A DNA stretch of 32,463 nt from Streptomyces adelaidensis (lineage in GTDB: Bacteria > Actinomycetota > Actinomycetes > Streptomycetales > Streptomycetaceae): contig NZ_JAEMUX010000088.1 in the NCBI RefSeq assembly GCF_016598475.1, forward strand, positions 1 through 32,463, read 5' to 3'. Of the stretch, positions 1 through 7,735 are shown piece by piece (the stretch's first letter is position 1; each line of letters opens with the position of its first letter). The notes beneath the pieces are model-generated. The model was not told the DNA's origin, did no database searches, and saw nothing but the letters and a program-made list of their open reading frames with translations. The translations under genes were made by a program, and so were the position numbers.

Positions 1-54
1 GTCCGAGAGGTCCGAGAGGTCCGAGAGGTCCGAGAGGTCTGAGAGGTCTGAGGG
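1..54. repeat. 9-bp tandem repeat, about six units
   Basis: Six consecutive copies of a nonamer close to GTCCGAGAG, the last two carrying a C-to-T change, followed by a degenerate partial copy. Read on the minus strand one frame gives repeated Ser-Asp-Leu. A similar 9-bp array encodes Asp-Leu-Pro repeats at the start of the AbiEii-like gene at 17127, so this could be the edge of a minus-strand coding region outside the window. No start codon or convincing ORF can be tied to it here. Confidence 0.8.
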
Positions 55-102
55 GTCCGGAGGGAATGTCCTCCGGGCCTTTGCCGTTGTGGGGTGGTAG
101 AA

Positions 103-118
103 AGTTCAATACTCAACT
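103..118 (+). promoter_or_regulatory. Candidate operator upstream of the pirin gene
   Basis: AGTTCAATACTCAACT is an imperfect 16-bp inverted repeat (AGTT-A-TA-T-AACT symmetric) in an AT-rich pocket 28 bp before the pirin start codon. Its size and symmetry suit a MarR- or HxlR-type dimeric regulator. It sits where the -10 region would be expected, so repression by occlusion is plausible. The regulator is not in the window. Confidence 0.45.
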
Positions 119-145
119 AAACTGAGCGCACAAGGAGGTACGGAC

Positions 146-1117
146 ATGCCTGCAGTGACCGTCGAGAACCCGCTGACCCTGCCCCGTGTCGTCGCGCCGG
201 CCGAGGCGGTGGCCCGCCCGGTGCTCACCGTGACGACCGCGCCCAGTGGCTTCGAGGGCGAGGGCTTCCCGGTCCGCCGCGCGTTCGCCGGGATCGACTA
301 CCGCCACCTCGATCCGTTCATCATGATGGACCAGATGGGTGAGGTTGAGTATCAGCCTGGGGAGCCGAAAGGGACCCCGTGGCACCCGCACCGCGGCTTC
401 GAGACCGTCACCTACATCATCGACGGGATCTTCGACCACCAGGACAGCCACGGCGGGGGCGGCACCATCACCAACGGTGACACCCAGTGGATGACGGCCG
501 GCTCGGGCCTGCTCCACATCGAGGCGCCGCCGGAGTCGCTGGTCATGTCCGGCGGTCTCTTCCACGGCATCCAGCTGTGGGTGAACCTCCCGGGCAGGGA
601 CAAGATGATGGCGCCGAAGTACCAGGACATCCGCGGCGGTCAGGTCCAGCTCCTCTCCACCCCCGACGGCGGCGCACTGCTCCGCGTCATCGCCGGTGAG
701 CTGGACGGCCACCAGGGCCCGGGCATCACCCACACGCCGATCACCCTGCTCCATGCGACCGTCGCGCCGGGTGCGGAGATCACCCTCCCGTGGCGCGAGG
801 ACTTCAACGCCCTCGCGTACGTACTCGCCGGGCGCGGCAGCGTGGGAGTGGGCCGGCGGCCGATCCAGCTCGGCCGGACGGCCGTCTTCGGTGCCGGTTC
901 CTCGATCACCTTCCGCGCGGACGAGAAGCAGGACGCCAACGCGCCGGACCTGGAGATCGTGCTGCTGGGCGGACAGCCGATCCGTGAGCCCATGGCCCAC
1001 TACGGTCCGTTCGTCATGAACACCCGCCAGGAGCTGCAGCAGGCGGTCGAGGACTTCCAGAAGGGGCGCCTGGGCACGATTCCGACGGTCCACGGGATGT
1101 CCGAGGGCGGCCTCTGA
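146..1117 (+). CDS. Pirin family protein (bicupin)
   Basis: A 323-residue pirin-family cupin protein. The N-terminal cupin carries the expected metal ligands: H80 and H82 in the WHPHRGFE motif, then H124 and E126 in GLLHIE. In characterised pirins these four residues bind iron. The C-terminal half has the second cupin fold typical of the family, and the length is normal for the fuller bacterial members. The start is supported by an AAGGAGG ribosome site 6 bases before ATG. Pirins have been described as quercetinases, redox-sensing co-regulators and modulators of central metabolism in Streptomyces; which applies here cannot be read from sequence. The gene is monocistronic: a palindrome lies just upstream and a strong terminator just downstream. 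Cytoplasmic, with no signal peptide. Confidence 0.93.
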   Translation: MPAVTVENPLTLPRVVAPAEAVARPVLTVTTAPSGFEGEGFPVRRAFAGIDYRHLDPFIMMDQMGEVEYQPGEPKGTPWHPHRGFETVTYIIDGIFDHQDSHGGGGTITNGDTQWMTAGSGLLHIEAPPESLVMSGGLFHGIQLWVNLPGRDKMMAPKYQDIRGGQVQLLSTPDGGALLRVIAGELDGHQGPGITHTPITLLHATVAPGAEITLPWREDFNALAYVLAGRGSVGVGRRPIQLGRTAVFGAGSSITFRADEKQDANAPDLEIVLLGGQPIREPMAHYGPFVMNTRQELQQAVEDFQKGRLGTIPTVHGMSEGGL

Positions 1118-1122
1118 GGCCC

Positions 1123-1164
1123 GCCGGGAGGCCCCTGCCCGTCGACGGGCAGGGGCCTCCCGGC
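1123..1164 (+). terminator. Perfect-stem terminator after the pirin gene
   Basis: Two 21-bp arms (1123-1143 and 1144-1164) are exact reverse complements with no unpaired spacer, meeting at GTCGAC. It begins 5 bases after the stop codon and has no U-tract, as is usual for high-GC actinobacteria. Confidence 0.9.
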
Positions 1165-1250
1165 ATGAAACAAAGGGTCCATCCTGCGCATACTGGAAAA
1201 GAGTGCTGAATCGGGACCCTCACGTGAGTCCCATCGCGTGGGAGGCCGGC

Positions 1251-1952
1251 ATGACGATTCCGACACCGACATCGCAGACGGCACCGCGGCTCGACGCGGA
1301 CGAGCCCCCTCGAAGAGACCTCTGGCCCGGAATCGCCGGCATCGCGTCCGGCGTACTGCTGCTCGTCGCGCTGCTGGTGACGTACAGCAACTTCCCGGAC
1401 TACGAGGGCGAGGACGGCCTCCGCGAGACGGTCACCTTCTACCGTGACCAGGGCAACCTCGACCTGACCGAGGCCATGACCCCGGTGATGCTGGTGGCCG
1501 GTCTGCTCTTCTTCTGGTTCCTGGCCGCGCTGGCCCGGCTCGCCGGGAAGCGGTCGTTCCTGGTTCTCGCGGGCGGCACCGCGTTCGTGGTCCTCCTGAT
1601 GATCGCGGCGATCACCGGCGCGATCTACGCGATCTCCGCCAACAACACGGAGTCCTTCCTGGTCGGCCCCGAGACCGCGATGGTGGCCATGCTGCTGCTC
1701 GACGTGTCGTACGGCGGGTCCATCGCCGCGATGGCCGCCGCGGCGGTCCTGCTCTTCGCCGTCTGGCGGACCGCCGTCACGACCCACACCCTGCCGGCCT
1801 GGCTCGGCTGGTTCGCCTTCGTCATCGCGGTGCTGAGCCTGGCGGGACCGTTCAGCGCGTGGCTCACCGTGCCGCTGATGGGGCTGTGGACGGTGGTCGC
1901 GGGGGTGGTGTTGGTGACGCGTTCGTCATCTTCGGCGGCGGGAGGTAGTTGA
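1251..1952 (+). CDS. Integral membrane protein of unknown function, about six TM segments
   Basis: A 233-residue protein not assigned to a named family. A charged and Pro/Thr-rich N-terminus of about 28 residues is followed by roughly six hydrophobic helices: one near residues 30-50, two between about 80 and 135, one or two around 150-175, and two in the last 60 residues. An acidic loop lies between TM1 and TM2 and includes the motif NFPDYEGEDG. The ATG at 1251 is preferred over an upstream in-frame start at 1203 because GGGAGG sits 5 bases before it and the extra residues add nothing recognisable. It is isolated between two terminators, so its neighbours give no functional clue. It is probably a conserved actinobacterial membrane protein; no enzymatic motif was seen. 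Confidence 0.8.
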   Translation: MTIPTPTSQTAPRLDADEPPRRDLWPGIAGIASGVLLLVALLVTYSNFPDYEGEDGLRETVTFYRDQGNLDLTEAMTPVMLVAGLLFFWFLAALARLAGKRSFLVLAGGTAFVVLLMIAAITGAIYAISANNTESFLVGPETAMVAMLLLDVSYGGSIAAMAAAAVLLFAVWRTAVTTHTLPAWLGWFAFVIAVLSLAGPFSAWLTVPLMGLWTVVAGVVLVTRSSSSAAGGS

Positions 1953-1971
1953 AACCCGGTACGGTACGACG

Positions 1972-2010
1972 AGGCCCGAAGCCGCAACTCTGTTTTGCGA
2001 CTTCGGGCCT
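1972..2010. terminator. Bidirectional terminator between convergent genes
   Basis: Arms AGGCCCGAAG (1972-1981) and CTTCGGGCCT (2001-2010) pair perfectly, and an inner CGCAA/TTGCG pair extends the stem. It lies between the membrane-protein stop and the end of the convergent Bro-N gene, so it can serve both. Confidence 0.85.
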
Positions 2011-2044
2011 GTCTTGCCTGTCTTACGAGGGCTCCGCTACGGCG

Positions 2045-2983
2045 TTACGGCAGTACGCAGACCGGCGTGCCGTCCGGAGTGCGGCCTGCTGGTCGGACGC
2101 ACCCCAGCTCGAACAACATCTCCAGGCAGTCGTGTACGCGCTCCTGTGACAGCCCCGTACGGGTGGCGATGTCCTCCACTCGGTAGGTGGCCCCTCCATG
2201 CAGCAGCGCCGGTGCCAGGTACGCCGCCACGGTGTGGACGTCGTCGGTGACGACGAGGTTCTTCGCCTGCCAGCCGGCGAGGAGTTGCCGGGGTGTCAGC
2301 TCCGGCGCCCAGGAGGGGTGAGGGTGGTTGGTGGGGCGGCGGAGAGTCTGCGCGATGTCGCGCAGAGCCTCGGCCATCGCGTTCTGGCTTCGGCTGATCT
2401 GCCGCAGCAGGTCGTTGCTCTCCTCCTGGAACGACGTCAGCATCTCGTCCGCCCGGATGTTCCGCTCTTCGAGCCGGACGATGGCGTCGGCTACCTGCGG
2501 GGGCATGGAGTACGCCGTGCCGCCGGTGGGGGCGGGTTGTACGGGGGCCGGTTCCAGGGAGTAGGAGCCGTCGCGCTGGACGGTGACGATGACTTCTGAG
2601 ACCCAGTTCTTGAAGGGCTGGGACTCCTGTTTTGTGCTCCCGTTGACGAGCGCGACGAGCCCGCGAAGGTTCACCAACTTCATCGACCTTTGCAGCCTGT
2701 GAGCTGCGAGTTTGCTTGAGGCGTCTGCGGCGTAGACGCCTTGTGCAATCTCGTCCAGCCGCTTTGTGCAGTCTTCTGCAACGTGCCAGAGGAGCGCCTG
2801 GCGCGTGTTTGCGTAGCCGAGATCCGTGGCCACGTCTGCTGCCACGAACCAGTGCTCGCCATCGGGGGTAGTGAGCCTGCGGACCCTCGCCCCCGTAGCC
2901 GCGAACACGAAGTCGCTGATGTCGATCGCGTCATGGTGGGGTGCCGTCGGTTCTTCCGGCGGCGGGTTGTTGTGCTCGTACAT
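2045..2983 (-). CDS. Bro-N domain (phage antirepressor-like) protein
   Basis: A 312-residue protein. Residues about 23-145 form a Bro-N domain: the WFVAADVATDLGYANTRQAL core, a middle segment LVNLRGLVALV, and the closing FKNWVSEVIVTVQRDG typical of the family. Residues about 165-220 are predicted helical or coiled. The C-terminal 80 residues contain a helix-turn-helix-like segment (YRVEDIATRTGLSQERVHDC). Bro-N domains bind DNA and occur in phage antirepressors and baculovirus BRO proteins; Streptomyces chromosomes carry many stand-alone copies of unknown role. The ATG is chosen because GGAGG lies 9 bases upstream; an out-of-frame ATG sits 7 bases before it. No phage genes flank it, so this is a solitary domesticated or remnant copy. 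It converges on the membrane-protein gene across a shared terminator. Confidence 0.88.
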   Translation of the reverse strand: MYEHNNPPPEEPTAPHHDAIDISDFVFAATGARVRRLTTPDGEHWFVAADVATDLGYANTRQALLWHVAEDCTKRLDEIAQGVYAADASSKLAAHRLQRSMKLVNLRGLVALVNGSTKQESQPFKNWVSEVIVTVQRDGSYSLEPAPVQPAPTGGTAYSMPPQVADAIVRLEERNIRADEMLTSFQEESNDLLRQISRSQNAMAEALRDIAQTLRRPTNHPHPSWAPELTPRQLLAGWQAKNLVVTDDVHTVAAYLAPALLHGGATYRVEDIATRTGLSQERVHDCLEMLFELGCVRPAGRTPDGTPVCVLP

Positions 2984-3087
2984 CGAGCATCACCTCCGCT
3001 CGGAAGGTAGGCAGATGGGGGCGCAACTCGCGTCTATAGCAAGGATGTTCACCCGAAAGTGGACAGAGGTGTCGATTCTGTATGAAG

Positions 3088-3120
3088 GGGGGCGGGAGGG
3101 CCCCCGCCCCTCCCGCCCCC
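3088..3120 (-). terminator. GC-rich terminator hairpin
   Basis: GGGGGCGGGAGGG (3088-3100) pairs exactly with CCCTCCCGCCCCC (3108-3120) around a 7-base loop. It lies just beyond the stop codon of the minus-strand remnant at 3136 and so looks like the terminator of that lost gene. Confidence 0.75.
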
Positions 3121-3135
3121 GCCGCCCCCCGGGCC

Positions 3136-3465
3136 TCAGAGCCTGCTGTTGCCGCCCTTGTTCGTGATGCTGGGCTTCTTGCAGTTGTTCCAGGTGAGTT
3201 TGCCGGCGTTGCCGCCGCCCTTGCCGCCCCAGCGGATGGGCTTGATGGACTTGCCGCCGTAGCCGTTGCCGTACTTGTTGTTCTTGAAGATGTTGCCGCT
3301 GCCGCAGGTCTCGCCCTTCTTGGCGTCGCGCCACTCGCTGAGTACGGCGTAGATGCCGGAGTTGGTGGAGGTGTTGCCGCTCACCGTGTTGTTGCGCTCC
3401 TGTACGGCCCGGCCCCAGCCCCGGCCTGTCCCGGATCCGCCCCGTACGGGCGCCCGGGTTGTGCC
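3136..3465 (-). pseudogene. 3' remnant of a right-handed beta-helix (pectate-lyase-fold) secreted protein
   Basis: The open frame runs from about 3465, just after an in-frame stop, to a TGA at 3136. The convincing part, from about 3405 down, encodes NNTVSGNTSTNSGIYAVLSE, a rung-like Asn/Ser/Gly pattern seen in parallel beta-helix repeats. A Gly/Lys/Asn-rich tail with two cysteines follows. The only plausible starts are internal, such as a GTG at 3384 without a ribosome site, and there is no signal peptide. This therefore looks like the C-terminal end of a larger secreted beta-helix protein whose 5' part is gone. A strong terminator follows. A genuine short protein of about 82 residues cannot be excluded. 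It overlaps the divergent remnant on the plus strand. Confidence 0.55.
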
Positions 3466-3902
3466 TCACCGACGGTGAGACGCGGGCGAGAAGCGGTGCG
3501 TCGAAGGTGGTGGCGATGCAGCGGCCGTGCGGGGAGGCCGTGCCGCCGAAGACGTATCTGCTGAGGGGGGACGACGGGCTGTACCGCATCCAGTGGGATC
3601 ACCCGGAGTTCGACAAGGGCTGTCTCACCCTGCTGAGCGACGGGGACTTCCGGAACATGTTCGAACCCTGGGACGACTGCGGTCTCAGCGGGTCCTCCCA
3701 GTTGTTCCGCATCGAGAAGGGCGAGGGGCAGGAGGACCAGGACGGCTGGCGGGTGCGGCCTGTGCGGGGGGAGGGGGAGTGCGTGGGTATCCGAGGGGGC
3801 GCAGATGAGCGCGAGGCGGTGGCCGTGGCGGAGCCCTGTGTGGAGGAGGCCTCGGCCGGTGCGGGCGGCGATTCTTCCCGGCAGCGCTTCCTGATCGACT
3901 GA
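3432..3902 (+). pseudogene. 3' remnant of a protein with beta-trefoil-like repeats
   Basis: The readable frame begins near 3432 and ends at TGA 3900-3902. Two related segments are visible, each starting RPVR and containing a short Cys-containing core (GLCLTDG and GECVGI) and a later 'RPC'/'EPC' motif. The C-terminus QRFLID resembles the closing strand of ricin-type beta-trefoil units. Actinobacterial proteins with this tail usually have an N-terminal helix-turn-helix or signalling part; none is present. Upstream the frame runs into low-quality, cysteine-rich nonsense that overlaps the minus-strand beta-helix remnant. Starts at TTG 3459 or ATG 3516 lack ribosome sites. The likely explanation is a deletion that joined the 3' ends of two divergent genes. 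Confidence 0.5.
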
Positions 3903-4038
3903 CTGATCCGGATGTCCTGTCCCGTGTCCCGTGTCCCCTTCCCCTATCCACTGTCCCCTTACCGGCTGATCGGACGGGGCCTCACCCGCGCGGTCGTCCG
4001 GGCGGGACAGCCGGGGGCGGGCGTGGTCGGGTGGGGGT

Positions 4039-5109
4039 GTGCAGTTGCTTCCCGTGCCCGTGCGCAGGCTGGCCGCCTGGTGTGCCGTGATCCTGCTCGT
4101 CGCCGGGGTCGTGTACGTCGGTGTCCGGCTGTGCGCGGAGTTCAGGACGGCGGTCACGCCGGTGCTGCTCGCGCTGTTGGGGACCGCGCTGCTCGGGCCG
4201 TTGCACCGGAGGATGGTCAAGGCGCGGATGCACCGTTCGCTGGCGGCCGCGCTCACCTGTGTGGCCGTGGTAGCGGTCGTGGGCGGGGCGGTGTACATCG
4301 TGGTCGCCGCGCTCATCGAGACCGGGGACCAGATCCTCGCCTCGCTGCGGAACGCGGCCGGCGATCTCGCCGAGTACTTCGGGGCGGCCGGGACCTCGCT
4401 CGACGATCTGGCCGCCAACGCGAAGGAGTTGCTCACCCGGTTCGGGGGGACGGCGGCCTCCAATGTGATCAGCGGGGTGAGCGTCGTCGGTGAGGCCCTC
4501 GCCATGGCCGTACTGGCGTTGTTTCTCGTCTTCTTCTTTCTGCGGGACTCCCACCGGGCCATGGACACCATCCGGGCGCTCTCGCCGCGTGGCGGCGCGG
4601 ACATGAGCGAGGCCATGGCGCGGCGGGCCTTCGAGGCGGTCGAGGGGTTCATGCGGGGGACGACGCTCATCGCGTTCATCGACGCCGTCTGTATCACCGT
4701 CGGGCTGCTGATCCTGGGGGTGCCGGGGGCGGTCGGGCTCGGGGCGCTCGTCTTCGTGGGGGCCTATATCCCCTATCTCGGCGCGTTCATCTCGGGTGCG
4801 GTGGCCGTGCTCGTCGCCCTCGCGGACCGGGGTTTCGTGATCGCGCTGTGGGCCCTCGGGATCGTCCTGGCCGTCCAGGTACTGGAGGGGCATGTGCTCC
4901 AGCCCGCCATTCAGAGCCGGACCGTGCAGATGCACCCGGCGGTCGTCATGGTCGCGATCACCGCGGGCGCCTCGGTCGCCGGCGTCCTCGGGATGCTCCT
5001 CGCGGTACCGCTGACGGCGGCCGCCTTCGGGGTCTTCCATGAACTGAGGGAGCGGTACGCCACAGAGGAGGCCACAGAGGAGGCAGCAGAGGCCGGGGAG
5101 GCCACGTAA
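4039..5109 (+). CDS. AI-2E/PerM family membrane protein
   Basis: A 356-residue AI-2E family transporter-like protein. Two N-terminal hydrophobic helices (about residues 10-30 and 35-55) are followed by a third, then a soluble amphipathic segment (about 90-150). A C-terminal bundle of four to five helices contains the family's conserved GVPGAVGLGALVFVGAYIPY and the glycine/proline-rich ending LLAVPLTAA. Family members include TqsA, linked to AI-2 export in E. coli, and Na+/H+ antiporters in halophiles; the substrate of actinobacterial members is unknown. The hydrophilic tail is Glu/Ala-rich (repeated EEATEEA). The GTG start is weakly supported: only a G-rich stretch precedes it, and upstream in-frame codons are open for some distance, so the start may be wrong. 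It converges on the phosphatase gene with 18 bp between stop codons. Confidence 0.85.
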   Translation: MQLLPVPVRRLAAWCAVILLVAGVVYVGVRLCAEFRTAVTPVLLALLGTALLGPLHRRMVKARMHRSLAAALTCVAVVAVVGGAVYIVVAALIETGDQILASLRNAAGDLAEYFGAAGTSLDDLAANAKELLTRFGGTAASNVISGVSVVGEALAMAVLALFLVFFFLRDSHRAMDTIRALSPRGGADMSEAMARRAFEAVEGFMRGTTLIAFIDAVCITVGLLILGVPGAVGLGALVFVGAYIPYLGAFISGAVAVLVALADRGFVIALWALGIVLAVQVLEGHVLQPAIQSRTVQMHPAVVMVAITAGASVAGVLGMLLAVPLTAAAFGVFHELRERYATEEATEEAAEAGEAT

Positions 5110-5127
5110 AGCCCCCCAACACCCGGG

Positions 5128-7332
5128 CTACCCCGGGGCCGGCTCGTACAGCTCGAACCAGATGCTCTTGCCGTCGCCGCGGGGGTCGACTCCCCAGGCG
5201 TCGGCGAGCATGTCCATGAGGACGAGGCCGCGTCCGGAGGAGGCGAGTTCTCCTGGGTGGCGCTTGTGCGGGAGGTCGTCGCTGGCGTCGGTGACCTCGA
5301 CGCGCATCCGGCGCTTGCCGCCGTCGCCGTCGCCGGTCATCTCGGCGACGAGGAGCGCGTCGGCGTCGGTGTGGACGAGGACGTTGGTGAGCATCTCGGA
5401 GACGAGGAGGACGGCGGAGTCGACCTGGTCGTCGCAGTTCCAGTCGTGGAGCAGCTCGCGCACCTGCTGGCGGGCGCCGGCGATCCGCTCGGGCTCGGCC
5501 TGCGCGACCGTCAGGGCGGTGCGGCGCACGGCAGCCCGTACGCCGCCGGTGTCGCCGCAGCCGTCGCTCTCCCGGCACAGCAGCAGCATCGCTATGTCGT
5601 CCTCGCGGCGGTCGGCCAGCGGGCCGGGCGTGTGGTGCGAGGACGGACCGTGCACGCCCTGGACGAGCGCGTCGGCCAGCGCCTCCAGTCGGCCGGGTGC
5701 CAGTCGGCCGGGTTCCAGAACTGCGCCGCCCTCCCCCTCCCCCTGGTACCCCTCGCTCGTGCCGTCGTGCGGGCTCGCGTCGAACGACTCCAGGATCGTG
5801 CGGATGCGGCGCCAGCCCGTGTCGAGGTCGTGGCCGCCGGTCTCGATGAGGCCGTCGGTGCACAGGAGCATGGTCTCGCCGGGCTCCAGGATCAGCCGGG
5901 TGGTCGGGTAGTCGGCGTCCGGGTCGATGCCGAGGGGCAGGCCGCCCGGGGTCGGCCGGACCAGGACCGTGCCGTCGGCCATGCGGACAGCCGGGTCGGG
6001 GTGCCCGGCGCGGGCGATGTCGAGCACGCCGGACACCGGGTCGACCTCGACGTAGAGGCAGGTCGCGAAGCGCAGGTCGGTGAAGTCGGTGGCGGAGTCG
6101 TTGGTGACGCCGTGCAGGAAGCGGGAGGCGCGGGAGAGGACGGCGTCCGGGGGGTGGCCCTCGGAGGCGTAGGCGCGCAGGGCGATGCGGAGCTGGCCCA
6201 TGAGGCCGGCGGCGCGTACGTCATGGCCCTGGACGTCGCCGATGACGAGGGCGAAGCGGCCGTTGGGCAGGGCGATCATGTCGTACCAGTCGCCGCCGAC
6301 CTGGAGTCCGCCGCCGGTGGGGACGTACCGCGCGGCGACGGTCATGCCGGGTATGTCGGGGCCGAGCGTGGGGAGCATCGTGCGCTGGAGGCCGTCGGTC
6401 AGCTCGCGTTCGGTCTCGGCGGCGCCGGCCCGGGAGAGGGCCTGGGCGAGCATGCGGGCGACGGTGGTCAGGACCGAGCGCTCGTCGGGGGTGAAGCTGA
6501 CGGGGTGCAGGAAGCCCGCCATCCAGGCGCCCATGGTGCGGCCGGCGACGGTCAGCGGCAGGAACGCCCAGGAGTGGCGGCCGAACTGTTCGGCGAGCGG
6601 CCAGGCGGTGGGGTAGCGCGCCTTGTAGTGCTCGGGGGAGGAGAGATAGACGGCGCGGCCGGTGCGGACGACCTCGGCGGCCGGGTAGTCCGTCTCCAGC
6701 GGCATATGGGTGAAGGGGCCCTCGGCGCCCTGGTTGTGCCCGTGGTGCCCGATGACGGTGAGACGGTCGGCCTCCACCCCGAACACGGCGAGCCCGTCCG
6801 GTGAGAAGCCCGGCATCGCCAGGCCCGCCGCGACCCGCAGCACCTCGGCGGTGGACCGTGCCTCGGCCAGGGCCCGGCCCGCGTCCAGCAGGAACGCCTC
6901 GCGCGAGCGCCGCCAGTCGCCCGTGATGGCCGGGGCGCGGGCGGCGGTCCGGGGGGAGGGCTCGGTGACCTCCTGGATGGTGCCGATCATCTCGACGGAA
7001 TTGCGCACCGGGTCGAAGGACGCCTTGGAGCGGCTGCGGAGGGTGCGGATCACCCGGCCCCGCTCGTCCATGACCCGGACCCGGACCTCGGCGAGGGTGT
7101 CCTCGGCGACGGCGAGCTGCACGACCGAGGTGATCTCGTTCCAGTCGACGGGGTGCAGCCGTGCCCGCGCGCCGGCCTGGGTGAGGGTCACCGGCTCCGC
7201 GGGCAAGCCCAGGAGCCGGGCGGCTTCGGCGTCCAGGGCGACGGTTTCGGCAGCGCTGTCCCAGGTCCACAGTCCCGTCGCGAGGGCGGACAGGACGTCC
7301 CCCACGGTGGGCGGGGGCTCACCATTGCGCAT
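5128..7332 (-). CDS. PAS-GAF-PP2C (SpoIIE-type) phosphatase with C-terminal HATPase domain
   Basis: A 734-residue multidomain signalling protein. In order: a PAS-like domain (about 14-123, opening with LSALATGLWTWD), a GAF domain (about 150-300), a SpoIIE-type PPM phosphatase (about 325-560), and an anti-sigma-type HATPase domain (about 595-734). The phosphatase has GGDWYD at 346-351 and GDVQGHD at 365-371, which supply metal-binding aspartates. The HATPase domain shows the N-box SEMLTNVLVHT and the glycine-rich GRGLVLMDMLAD. Such proteins dephosphorylate anti-anti-sigma factors and may also phosphorylate them or bind sigma factors, linking sensed signals to sigma-factor release. No partner gene is adjacent. 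No transmembrane segment is visible, so it is probably cytosolic. Start ATG 7332 has only a weak GAGTGGG upstream. A close counterpart sits beside aspS in S. coelicolor, to my recollection. Confidence 0.92.
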   Translation of the reverse strand: MRNGEPPPTVGDVLSALATGLWTWDSAAETVALDAEAARLLGLPAEPVTLTQAGARARLHPVDWNEITSVVQLAVAEDTLAEVRVRVMDERGRVIRTLRSRSKASFDPVRNSVEMIGTIQEVTEPSPRTAARAPAITGDWRRSREAFLLDAGRALAEARSTAEVLRVAAGLAMPGFSPDGLAVFGVEADRLTVIGHHGHNQGAEGPFTHMPLETDYPAAEVVRTGRAVYLSSPEHYKARYPTAWPLAEQFGRHSWAFLPLTVAGRTMGAWMAGFLHPVSFTPDERSVLTTVARMLAQALSRAGAAETERELTDGLQRTMLPTLGPDIPGMTVAARYVPTGGGLQVGGDWYDMIALPNGRFALVIGDVQGHDVRAAGLMGQLRIALRAYASEGHPPDAVLSRASRFLHGVTNDSATDFTDLRFATCLYVEVDPVSGVLDIARAGHPDPAVRMADGTVLVRPTPGGLPLGIDPDADYPTTRLILEPGETMLLCTDGLIETGGHDLDTGWRRIRTILESFDASPHDGTSEGYQGEGEGGAVLEPGRLAPGRLEALADALVQGVHGPSSHHTPGPLADRREDDIAMLLLCRESDGCGDTGGVRAAVRRTALTVAQAEPERIAGARQQVRELLHDWNCDDQVDSAVLLVSEMLTNVLVHTDADALLVAEMTGDGDGGKRRMRVEVTDASDDLPHKRHPGELASSGRGLVLMDMLADAWGVDPRGDGKSIWFELYEPAPG

Positions 7333-7479
7333 TGACCCACTCTATGAACAGCTGAACGGACCGTGCCACTGAAACTGCACCAGGCACCGAGCAGTACCCG
7401 AAGTAACCACGGCCAGGGGCGACGGAGGTGACGGCAATCGACGCCAGCGACAGTAACCGCTTGCGGTCCTGCCCATGGC

Positions 7480-7503
7480 CATGACCGTGCGTATCCGGTC
7501 ATG
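7480..7503. promoter_or_regulatory. Inverted repeat in the aspS/phosphatase intergenic region
   Basis: CATGACCG and CGGTCATG are exact 8-bp inverted arms separated by 8 bases. It could be an operator for the divergent phosphatase or aspS, or a small hairpin. No known regulator is recognised. Confidence 0.3.
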
Positions 7504-7621
7504 ACGGTGACGGGTGTGCGGCCGGCCTGCGGCAGGTTCCCGTCCGGCGTGCGGCGAGGCTCCCGTGGGCCCGTGGTAAATGGTGGGGAGGCGATCTCGG
7601 GGTGCCCGGTACCCTTGGGGT

Positions 7622-7637
7622 TGTTTCACGTGAAACA
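7622..7637. other. parS: parS centromere-like site (ParB binding)
   Basis: TGTTTCACGTGAAACA is a perfect 16-bp palindrome identical to the bacterial parS consensus that ParB binds. In Streptomyces many such sites are scattered within a few hundred kilobases of oriC and nucleate ParB complexes for chromosome segregation into spores. Here it lies about 100 bp upstream of aspS in non-coding DNA. It supports an origin-proximal position for the window. Confidence 0.95.
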
Positions 7638-7735
7638 CCGGCGGCGGCCACCGACCGTGACCCTGACCGGCAGCGGTGAGATACGCACCCAGAACGCACC
7701 CAGATCCCCGATCAGCGAAGGCTGGATGAACGACG

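Larger units (their letters stand above)
7333..7735. other. 403-bp divergent intergenic region upstream of aspS
   Basis: No convincing coding sequence is present; short ORFs here have poor codon bias and no ribosome sites. It must hold the promoters of the divergent phosphatase and aspS. Visible elements are a 12-bp inverted repeat ACCGCTTGCGGT (7456-7467), an inverted repeat at 7480-7503, and a perfect parS at 7622-7637. No T-box or other tRNA-sensing leader was recognised. Confidence 0.7.

Noticed and set aside
1..63. Possible CRISPR-like array
   Set aside because: The units are 9 bp, directly adjacent and without spacers: a simple tandem repeat.
3381..4697. 438-codon minus-strand frame opposite the AI-2E-family gene
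   Set aside because: Shadow of the plus-strand membrane protein; low complexity and no homologous motif.
5257..6804. 515-codon plus-strand frame
   Set aside because: Antisense of the phosphatase gene, whose domains and motifs are unambiguous.
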